A stretch of DNA of 64,000 nt from Paracoccus yibinensis (GTDB lineage: Bacteria > Pseudomonadota > Alphaproteobacteria > Rhodobacterales > Rhodobacteraceae), in the NCBI RefSeq assembly GCF_030846195.1, contig NZ_JAVCWH010000001.1, positions 1 to 64,000 on the forward strand. The letters are read 5' to 3'. Positions 52,903 to 59,405 of the stretch are shown here, one piece after another. Numbering within the stretch: position 1 is the first letter of the stretch; each line of letters opens with the position of its first letter. Both the position numbers and the translations under genes were made by a program. The notes under the pieces were generated by a model. The model saw only the letters and a program-made list of their open reading frames with translations, was not told the origin of the DNA and searched no databases.

Positions 52903-54105
52903 TTACTGCGTGACCAGCGGGCAGCCGCTTTCAGCCGGATCCAGAAAGGCCTCGTCGCCCGGAATGGTCGCCAGGACGTTATAGTAGTCCCATTCCTCGG
53001 TGATGTCGGCCGGGGCCTTCACCTCCATCAGGTAGACATCCTTGATCAGGCGGCCATTGGCGCCGACCTTGCCGTCCTGGGCGAAGACGTCGTTGACCGG
53101 CAGTTCATGCAGCTTGGCCGCGACGGCTTCGGTTTCGTCCGTGCCGGCAGCCTCGATGGCCTTGAGATAGGACAGGACCGTCGAATAGGTGCCGGCGTGG
53201 ATCATGTTCGGCATCGACCCGGTGCGTTCGAAGAAGCGGCGGCCGAACTCTTCGGATTCGGCATTGCGCTTCCAGTAGAAGCTTTCGGTCAGGTTCAGGC
53301 CCTGCGCGGCCTCGGCCCCCAGGCCGTGGACATCGGCCAGCGTGAACAGCAGCGCGGCCAGCTTCTGCCCGCCCTGGGTGATGCCGAATTCGGCGGCCTG
53401 CTTGATGGCGTTCTGCGTATCGGCCCCGGCATTGGCCAGGCCGATGACCTTGGCGCCCGAAGCCTGCGCTTGCAGCAGGAAGGACGAGAAATCGGTTGTG
53501 GCCAGCGGGTGGCGCACCGACCCGGCGATCGTGCCGCCCTTTTCGGTGACAAAGCTGCTGGTCTGTTCTTCCAGCGAATAGCCGAAGGCGTAATCCGCGG
53601 TCAGGAAGAACCAGCTGTCGCCGCCCTCCTGCACCAAGGCGCCGCCGGTGCCAACGGCCAGGGCATGCGTGTCATAGGCCCAGTGGAAGCCGTAAGGGGA
53701 ACACTGCGCGCCGGTCAGTTCCGTCGTCGCGGCGCCGGTGGTCATGGTGACCTTTTTCTTCTCGTTCGACAGCGCCTGCACCGCCAACGCCACCGAGGAC
53801 GTGGTCAGTTCCATGATGCTGTCCACCTGTTCGGTGTCATACCACTGGCGCGCGATGTTCGAGGCGATGTCGGCCTTGTTCTGGTGGTCGGCGGTCACGA
53901 CCTCGATCGGGGCGTCCAGGACGGTGCCGCCGAAATCCTCGACCGCCATCAGCGCGGCTTCATAGGAATTCTTGCCGCCGAAATCGGAATAGACGCCCGA
54001 CTGGTCGTTCAGGATACCGATCTTGACCTTGCCGTCCGAAATCTCGGCCATGGCGGGTGCGGCAATCACGCCGACAGACGCGGCAGACAACAGTAGTTTA
54101 CGCAT
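52903..54105 (-). CDS. Liv-type periplasmic substrate-binding protein
   Basis: A 400-residue binding protein with signal peptide 1-21 (AMA-E) and the Peripla_BP_6 fold (VKIGILNDQSGVYSDFGG, GAATTELTG, FLTADYAFGYSLEEQ). The start has AGGGAGG 7 bases upstream. It is the first gene of the seven-gene operon. Relatives with this pattern bind short-chain amides, urea or aromatic acids as well as amino acids, so the ligand is open. Confidence 0.9.
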   Translation of the reverse strand: MRKLLLSAASVGVIAAPAMAEISDGKVKIGILNDQSGVYSDFGGKNSYEAALMAVEDFGGTVLDAPIEVVTADHQNKADIASNIARQWYDTEQVDSIMELTTSSVALAVQALSNEKKKVTMTTGAATTELTGAQCSPYGFHWAYDTHALAVGTGGALVQEGGDSWFFLTADYAFGYSLEEQTSSFVTEKGGTIAGSVRHPLATTDFSSFLLQAQASGAKVIGLANAGADTQNAIKQAAEFGITQGGQKLAALLFTLADVHGLGAEAAQGLNLTESFYWKRNAESEEFGRRFFERTGSMPNMIHAGTYSTVLSYLKAIEAAGTDETEAVAAKLHELPVNDVFAQDGKVGANGRLIKDVYLMEVKAPADITEEWDYYNVLATIPGDEAFLDPAESGCPLVTQ

Positions 54106-54217
54106 ACAACCTCCCTAAGGCATGATCCTTCGGCGCCGCGGCGGAAACCGCGAGCCGGGAAAATGACCTGTTCATGTTGACGAAAGCCTCTCCACCAGCC
54201 CTCGCTCGGCCAAAGGA

Positions 54218-54231
54218 TGACTTCAAAGTCA
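54218..54231. promoter_or_regulatory. Palindrome in the livK/lysR spacer
   Basis: TGACTTCAAAGTCA is a perfect palindromic arm pair (TGACTT/AAGTCA) just upstream of the TTGACA box of the lysR promoter and within reach of the divergent operon promoter. Confidence 0.4.
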
Positions 54232-54233
54232 CT

Positions 54234-54261
54234 TTGACACAAGCGTTCAATGCCGTCTAAT
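54234..54261 (+). promoter_or_regulatory. Promoter of the lysR gene
   Basis: TTGACA (54234-54239), 16 bases, TCTAAT (54256-54261). Both boxes are near consensus. The expected start point (about 54268) falls in the GTTCAG...CTGAAC dyad. Confidence 0.6.
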
Positions 54262-54264
54262 TTC

Positions 54265-54290
54265 GTTCAGGTTCTGAACAAATTTGAACA
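54265..54290. promoter_or_regulatory. Probable LysR autoregulatory operator
   Basis: GTTCAG-GTT-CTGAAC (54265-54279) is a perfect dyad. A further TTGAACA half site (54284-54290) lies 10 bases on and GTTCAA (54245-54250) lies 20 bases upstream, so copies sit on one face of the helix. The dyad covers the predicted start point, which suggests autorepression. Confidence 0.5.
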
Positions 54291-55187
54291 ATGATGCTAA
54301 GCTGGGATGACCTGCAATTCTTTCTGGCCGTGGCGCGCGAAGGCCAGTTGTCGCGGGCGGCGCGGGTGCTGGGCACGTCGCATGTCACCGTGTCGCGCCG
54401 GATCGACCGGCTGGAACAGGCGCTGAACACGCGGCTGTTCGAACGCAACCCGCGCGGATACGAACCGACCCCCGCGGGCCGCCGGCTGGTGGAAACCGCC
54501 GAACGCATGGAAGAGGCGGCCGACCAGATCCCTGTTGAACAGGGCACCGCCTCGCGTCAGGCGGGGCCGCTTCGGCTGGCAGTCCCGGAAGGTTTCGCCA
54601 GCCTCTTTTCCCAGCATCTGTGGCCCGATTTCATCACGCAGTTCCCGCTGATCTCTCTGGAACTGATCACCATGCCGCAGATCCTGTCGCTGTCCCGGCG
54701 CGAGGCGGACATGTCCGTCACCCTGGATCCGATTTCCAGCGGGCCTTACCGGTCCGAGCGGATGGCGAACTATACCCTGCATCTCTACGCGACCGACACC
54801 TATCTGGCCGGTCATCCCCCGATTGCCCGGCGCGACGACCTGCGGGCCCACCGCATCATCGGCTATATCGAGGAGATGATCTTCGCCCCCGGCCTGGACT
54901 ACCTGAACGAGGTCTTGCCAGGAATCCGTGCCTCGATCAAAAGTTCAAGCGTGTTCAATCAGCTGGCGGCGGCGCGCAACCATCTGGGGATTGCCGTTCT
55001 GCCCCATTACATCGCGTCGAAATATCCCGAACTGCGGATCATCCTGCCGGACGAGGTGACGCTGGCCCGCAGTTACTGGCTGACCTGCCACCGCGACGTG
55101 CGCGCCATGCGCCGGGAACGCGCGGTCATCGCGTTCCTGACCGACAGCCTGCGGGCGCGGGGATCGGACCTGGTGCGCCCCATCTAG
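54291..55187 (+). CDS. LysR family transcriptional regulator
   Basis: A 298-residue regulator. The N-terminal winged HTH is LQFFLAVAREGQLSRAARVL and HVTVSRRIDRLEQ (about 8-45), followed by a linker helix and the two-lobed effector domain. No Shine-Dalgarno precedes ATG 54291 (the second codon is also ATG), and the transcript leader is short. It is divergent from the Liv-type operon and most probably regulates it. The effector is unknown. Confidence 0.92.
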   Translation: MMLSWDDLQFFLAVAREGQLSRAARVLGTSHVTVSRRIDRLEQALNTRLFERNPRGYEPTPAGRRLVETAERMEEAADQIPVEQGTASRQAGPLRLAVPEGFASLFSQHLWPDFITQFPLISLELITMPQILSLSRREADMSVTLDPISSGPYRSERMANYTLHLYATDTYLAGHPPIARRDDLRAHRIIGYIEEMIFAPGLDYLNEVLPGIRASIKSSSVFNQLAAARNHLGIAVLPHYIASKYPELRIILPDEVTLARSYWLTCHRDVRAMRRERAVIAFLTDSLRARGSDLVRPI

Positions 55188-55261
55188 GCGCAGGTGATTT
55201 TTCTTGCCGCAATGCAACTTGGGGAACAGTCTGGCCATTACGAGAGGTAAAGGAGGTGGAC

Positions 55262-56728
55262 ATGGCCGAGGCACATCGACCCGAGGCGGGCACGCCACAC
55301 CAACCCGAACTTCACCGCGTCATGGGACCCAAGCTGCTGCTTCTGTTCATCGTCGGCGACATCCTGGGAACCGGCGTCTATGCCCTGACCGGAACCGTCG
55401 CGGCCGAGGTGGGCGGCGCCGCCTGGGCGCCGTTTCTGATCGCCTTCCTGGTCGCCACGATCACGGCGCTTTCCTATCTGGAACTGGTGACGCGCTATCC
55501 TCAGGCGGCGGGGGCCGCGCTTTATGCCCATCGCGCCTTCGGGGTCCATTTCCTGACGTTCCTTGTGGCCTTTACGGTGATGTGCTCGGGGATCACCTCG
55601 GCCTCGACCGCGTCGAACGCCTTTGCCGGGTTCCTGAACGACGGCTTCGGGCTGGGGTTCGAACGGGGCGGCGCCGGGATCCTGCTGATCGCGCTTGGCT
55701 TCATGGCCCTGGTCGCGGTCATCAACCTGCGCGGAGTGGGCGAGAGCGTCAAGGCCAACGTGGTCCTGACCTGCGTCGAATTGACCGGGCTTCTGATGAT
55801 CATCTTCGTGGGCTTCTATGCCATGTCCCAGGGCCGCGCCGACTTTTCCGAAGTGATGGTCTTCCGTTCGTCCGAGGAAAAGGGCGCCTTCCTGTCCCTG
55901 ACCGCCGCGACCGCCCTGGCCTTCTTCGCCATGGTGGGCTTCGAGGATTCGGTCAACATGGCCGAGGAGGTGAAGGATCCCGTCCGTATCTTCCCGCGCA
56001 TCATGCTGACGGGTCTGGCCATCACCGGGGTCATCTATGTGCTGGTGTCGATCTGTGCGGTGGCACTGGTTCCGGTGGGCGACCTGTCCGACCCGGACAA
56101 GGGATCGGCCCTGACGCAGGTGGTGCGCGCGGGCGCGCCCAATCTGCCCTTCGACACGATCTTTCCCTTTATCGGCATGTTCGCTGTCGCCAATTCGGCG
56201 CTGATCAACATGCTGATGGCCAGCCGGCTTCTCTACGGCCTGGCGCGGCAAGGGGTCCTGCCCCACGGTCTGGGTCTGATCCATCACACGCGCCGCACGC
56301 CCTGGGTGGCGATCCTGTTCACGACGGCGCTTGCCTTCGGGCTGATCTATTTCGTGGTCACGCGATCGAACCTTCCGGCAGTCAGCTTGCTGGGGGGCAC
56401 CACGTCGCTGCTGTTGCTCTGCGTGTTCACGGTGGTCAACATATCGCTGATCGTGCTGCGCAGGCATCCCGGCGGACAGGACCATTTCCGCGCACCCCGG
56501 ATCGCCCCCTGGATCGGCGCGGCGACCTGCGCCTTCCTGGCCGGTCCCTGGGCGCGCAGTGCGGCGCAGATGGATCAATACCGCATCGCAGGATGGCTGC
56601 TGGGCATCGGCATCCTGCTGTGGGCGGCAACCTGGATCTGGAACAGGGCGCGGCACAAGCCCCATCCGGGCAGCATGGGCGACATCGACCAGATGCGGGA
56701 ACACCACGGGGATTCACCAAGGAACTGA
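55262..56728 (+). CDS. APC family amino acid permease
   Basis: A 488-residue, twelve-helix transporter with the APC signature GDILGTGVYALTG (about 32-44) in helix 1 and GFEDSVNMAEEVKDP (about 222-236) in helix 6. The strong AAAGGAGGTGG precedes ATG 55262. It may take up an amino acid or polyamine. It follows the lysR gene by 74 bases in the same direction but has its own ribosome-binding site. A tRNA gene follows on the other strand. Confidence 0.88.
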   Translation: MAEAHRPEAGTPHQPELHRVMGPKLLLLFIVGDILGTGVYALTGTVAAEVGGAAWAPFLIAFLVATITALSYLELVTRYPQAAGAALYAHRAFGVHFLTFLVAFTVMCSGITSASTASNAFAGFLNDGFGLGFERGGAGILLIALGFMALVAVINLRGVGESVKANVVLTCVELTGLLMIIFVGFYAMSQGRADFSEVMVFRSSEEKGAFLSLTAATALAFFAMVGFEDSVNMAEEVKDPVRIFPRIMLTGLAITGVIYVLVSICAVALVPVGDLSDPDKGSALTQVVRAGAPNLPFDTIFPFIGMFAVANSALINMLMASRLLYGLARQGVLPHGLGLIHHTRRTPWVAILFTTALAFGLIYFVVTRSNLPAVSLLGGTTSLLLLCVFTVVNISLIVLRRHPGGQDHFRAPRIAPWIGAATCAFLAGPWARSAAQMDQYRIAGWLLGIGILLWAATWIWNRARHKPHPGSMGDIDQMREHHGDSPRN

Positions 56729-56750
56729 TTTCCGCGCACCTGGGCGAAAT

Positions 56751-56827
56751 TGGCGATCCCGGAAGGAATCGAACCCTCAACCTGCCGATTAGAAGTCGGC
56801 TGCTCTATCCAGTTGAGCTACGGGACC
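56751..56827 (-). tRNA. tRNA-Arg (TCT)
   Basis: Complete cloverleaf with anticodon stem GCCGA/TCGGC, loop CTTCTAA (anticodon TCT, reading AGA/AGG), and T-loop GTTCGATTC. The CCA end is encoded. A G2-U71 wobble is present in the acceptor stem. Confidence 0.95.
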
Positions 56828-56868
56828 GTCAGGCCGATCTTTTGCGGGATCGCGCGCCGATGCGCAAG

Positions 56869-57204
56869 TCACCCCTGCGCCTTGCAGTCCTGGAAAAGCA
56901 CCGCGTCCTGTCCGTCCGCGCCATACGAGATCAGCGCGCTGTCGCCCTTGGACCACAGCTGATAGGCATCCGCGCCATCCCCGCTGCGAAAGCGCGCGCC
57001 CGAGGCGGAAACGGCCTGCCGCATCCCCACCAGCTTGCCGTCGATCTGCGCCACGGCATAGCCGTCGCTGCCCTCGGGGCTTACGAAGACCACAGCAACC
57101 TCGACCCCGCGTTCGCAAAGATAGGTTATGGGGATCAGGTCATCGGCTTGAGCAAGCGCCATCGTGCCAAGGCAGGCGACGGCGGGGGTCAGGATGCGGA
57201 TCAT
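56869..57204 (-). CDS. MliC-like secreted lysozyme inhibitor
   Basis: A 111-residue periplasmic protein with signal peptide 1-20 and two cysteines (Cys30 and Cys108) in position for a disulfide. Segments YLCERGVEVAVVFV, MRQAVSASGARFRSGDG and YQLWSKGDSALI match the MliC fold (SxSGA-R/K-Y and WxKG). Members protect peptidoglycan by blocking C-type lysozyme. No lipobox is present. The start lies inside the end of the GNAT gene. Confidence 0.75.
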   Translation of the reverse strand: MIRILTPAVACLGTMALAQADDLIPITYLCERGVEVAVVFVSPEGSDGYAVAQIDGKLVGMRQAVSASGARFRSGDGADAYQLWSKGDSALISYGADGQDAVLFQDCKAQG

Positions 57205-57676
57205 CGGTTCCTCTCAAGGCCAGGGTCATGAAGACGCTGTTCGGATCGGGGCGATAGCTGCCAAAGGGCGGGCATTCGGCGAAGCCGCCCCGCGCATACA
57301 GCCCCCGCGCGGCGGCGAAGCCGGGCTGCGACCCGGTTTCCAGCGACAGCCGCGTCAGGCCGCGCTGGCGCGCGTGGCCGATCAGGCGGTCCAGCATCAG
57401 GCGCGACAGGCCGGACCCCCGCGCCTCGGCCAGGACATGCATGGACTTGATCTCGCCATGCGCCCCGTCCAGCCTCTTCAGCGCGGCCATGCCCATGGGC
57501 ACGCCGTCCCGCCGCAGCACGAAGAAATCGATGTCGGGGGACACCAGAGTCTCGCGCGGCATCATGTGGATCGATTCAGGCGGAGTTTCGGCGTGCATGT
57601 CGGCCGTGTGGCGCTGAAACAGCAGCGCCAGGTCGTCCGACAGTGGGGATTCGGGAGCAAATGACAGGGTTCCGGT
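57140..57676 (-). CDS. GNAT family N-acetyltransferase
   Basis: A 178-residue enzyme. GTG 57676 is preferred because AGAGG lies 5 bases upstream; ATG 57703 is the alternative. The acetyl-CoA motif A, MHVLAEARGSGLSRLMLDR (about 82-100), and a C-terminal YARGGFAECPPFG loop are clear. The substrate amine is unknown. Its last 21 codons overlap the following MliC-like gene, so the two are probably co-expressed. Confidence 0.85.
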   Translation of the reverse strand, partial: TGTLSFAPESPLSDDLALLFQRHTADMHAETPPESIHMMPRETLVSPDIDFFVLRRDGVPMGMAALKRLDGAHGEIKSMHVLAEARGSGLSRLMLDRLIGHARQRGLTRLSLETGSQPGFAAARGLYARGGFAECPPFGSYRPDPNSVFMTLALRGTDDPHPDPRRRLPWHDGACSSR

Positions 57677-57737
57677 CACGGCAGCCTCTTGCGGGTGGTG
57701 CATGACTAACCCGGATGCAGGGACCCGGCAACCGCAT

Positions 57738-57765
57738 GAAAAAGGGCGGCCGTCGCGGGCCGCCC
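57738..57765 (-). terminator. Rho-independent terminator of carD
   Basis: Stem GGGCGGCC/GGCCGCCC with loop GTCGCG. On the minus strand it is followed by TTTTTC, directly after the carD stop. Confidence 0.8.
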
Positions 57766-57782
57766 CTGGCAAGGGATAACGA

Positions 57783-58292
57783 TCAGGCCGCGCGGGACAG
57801 CAGCACTTCCTCGACGCTTTTCTGGGCCGCACCTTCGTCCAGGCCCTTCACGGCCGCGACCTCACGGGTCAGGCGATCCAGGGCCGCTTCGTAAAGCTGG
57901 CGTTCGGAATAGGACTGTTCGCGCTGATCGTCATTGCGGTGCAGGTCGCGCACCACCTCGGCGATGGACATCAGATCGCCCGAGTTGATCTTCTGGTCAT
58001 ATTCCTGCGCGCGGCGCGACCACATGGCGCGCTTCACGCGGGCCTTGCCCTTCAGGGTTTCCAAGGCACGGTCGATCAGGTCGGGCGTCGACAGGCTCCG
58101 CATGCCGATCTCGGACGCGCGGGCGGTCGGTACGCGCAGGGTCATCTTGTCCTTTTCGAAGGAAATGACGAACATCTCCAACCGCAGCCCTGCGACTTCC
58201 TGCTCTTCGATCGACACGATCCGGCCGACACCATGGGCCGGATAGACGACGAAATCATCAGGGCGAAATTCGTTCTTCTTGGTCTTGGACAT
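57783..58292 (-). CDS. carD: CarD family transcriptional regulator
   Basis: A 169-residue RNA polymerase-binding protein starting at ATG 58292 after AGAGGAAG. The N-terminal Tudor-like RNAP interaction domain (DFVVYPAHGVGRIVSIEEQEVAG, cut here at 20) occupies about 11-70, and the helical DNA-binding part is at 85-165. CarD stabilises open promoter complexes at rRNA and housekeeping promoters in Rhodobacter. It carries its own terminator. A 346-base upstream region holds two dyads. Confidence 0.93.
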   Translation of the reverse strand: MSKTKKNEFRPDDFVVYPAHGVGRIVSIEEQEVAGLRLEMFVISFEKDKMTLRVPTARASEIGMRSLSTPDLIDRALETLKGKARVKRAMWSRRAQEYDQKINSGDLMSIAEVVRDLHRNDDQREQSYSERQLYEAALDRLTREVAAVKGLDEGAAQKSVEEVLLSRAA

Positions 58293-58537
58293 CTGGCTTC
58301 CTCTAGGTAGTGCCTTCCGGAAGAAGGACACAAAAGAACCGAAAGCAGAAAAACTGCCTCCGGCTTGTTCGTTGTCGTCAGGCTGTTTCCGCCCGGCAGA
58401 GGCAGGGAAACGATAAGTGTGGGGCGCACATCCTTTGGGCCTCTGACTCCCATCAGACGCGAATATGACCGAAGGATAACACAAAATGGACGCCGAAAAA
58501 AGCGTCACGATCAGAAGGCAGAGTAGCGGAACAGGAA

Positions 58538-58553
58538 TGATTTCTGTAAATCA
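58538..58553. promoter_or_regulatory. Dyad TGATTT-N4-AAATCA
   Basis: Perfect six-base arms with spacer CTGT. It is not an FNR/FnrL box (TTGAT-N4-ATCAA). Possible operator or attenuation hairpin in the carD leader. Confidence 0.35.
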
Positions 58554-58590
58554 GTCAGGTACTTGCCCAAATCCTCTATTACCGGGGCAA

Positions 58591-58612
58591 TGACACGTTC
58601 CGAATCGTGTCA
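58591..58612. promoter_or_regulatory. Dyad TGACACG-N8-CGTGTCA
   Basis: Perfect seven-base arms separated by TTCCGAAT, 28 bases beyond the fdxA stop. No T-run follows on either strand, so it fits a regulator site better than a terminator. Confidence 0.4.
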
Positions 58613-58639
58613 TAATTGACGCAGCGTCGCCGGGACCGT

Positions 58640-58978
58640 TCAATCGCCTTCGCCCGGTGCTTCGGAAAAGTATTTTTCCAGCTTGCCCGGCATACCGTCC
58701 ATTTCTGACGCGGTTGGCAGGGGGTCTTTCTTCTGGGTTATGACCGGCCAGATTTCCGAATACTTCCGGTTGAACTCGACCCAGGACTCCATTGCCGGTT
58801 CGGTGTCGGGCCGGATCGCATCGGCCGGGCATTCGGGTTCGCAGACGCCGCAGTCGATGCATTCGTCGGGATGAATTACCAGGGTGTTCTCGCCTTCATA
58901 GAAGCAGTCCACCGGGCAAACCTCGACGCAATCGGTGTATTTGCACATGATGCAATTATCGGTCACGACATAGGTCAT
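58640..58978 (-). CDS. fdxA: Seven-iron ferredoxin FdxA
   Basis: A 112-residue electron carrier (ATG 58978, [10 protein letters not shown]). The first cluster ligands follow C-x7-C-x3-CP ([14 protein letters not shown]) and the second C-x2-C-x2-C-x3-CP ([12 protein letters not shown]). This is the [3Fe-4S][4Fe-4S] type. The C-terminal 45 residues are the usual FdxA extension. An essential housekeeping ferredoxin in this group. GGAG precedes the start. Confidence 0.95.
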   Translation of the reverse strand: MTYVVTDNCIMCKYTDCVEVCPVDCFYEGENTLVIHPDECIDCGVCEPECPADAIRPDTEPAMESWVEFNRKYSEIWPVITQKKDPLPTASEMDGMPGKLEKYFSEAPGEGD

Positions 58979-59126
58979 CGCAGGCTCCATCTCCGTCAGG
59001 GCGCTAGTTACGCCCCGGCGGCTGATCATTCAAGGCCGCGCTTTCGGAAAAGACCGGCGTTTCCCGAACCGGGCCAGGGGGAAAACATCGTTCCCCAGGG
59101 AACCGGCACGGCCGAACGGTGGGTCG

Positions 59127-59405
59127 TCAGGCTTCTGCGTCCAGATCGTGATAGAGGGCCTGTGCTTCGGTTGCCGGGCCGCGCCGCTGGCCAAGCCCGG
59201 TGATTTCCATGGCGCGGACATGCCCGAATGCCGACACCACGACACGGTCGCCGGGCCGGACCAGCTTGCCGGGCTTGTTGCAGGGCTGGTCGTTCACCCG
59301 CACGCCGCCCGCCTCGATCCGCTCGACGGCAATCGCGCGGGACTTGAAGACCCGCGCGAAAAACAGCCATTTGTCCAGACGAATACCGTCCGGTCCGTCG
59401 GTCAC
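59127..59405 (-). CDS. S4 domain RNA-binding protein (HslR-like)
   Basis: A 92-residue protein made mainly of an S4 domain (IRLDKWLFFARVFKSRA through GVRVNDQPC, about 8-45) with a short basic and then acidic tail. HslR relatives rescue stalled 50S subunits with attached peptidyl-tRNA after heat shock. The start overlaps the helicase stop (ATGA), so it is coupled to the RNA helicase. Confidence 0.88.
   Translation of the reverse strand: MTDGPDGIRLDKWLFFARVFKSRAIAVERIEAGGVRVNDQPCNKPGKLVRPGDRVVVSAFGHVRAMEITGLGQRRGPATEAQALYHDLDAEA

Larger units (their letters stand above)
58293..58639. other. Regulatory region upstream of carD and downstream of fdxA
   Basis: No gene is supported here. Two perfect dyads stand out (58538-58553 and 58591-58612). 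The carD promoter must lie here, but no confident -35/-10 pair was identified. Confidence 0.5.
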
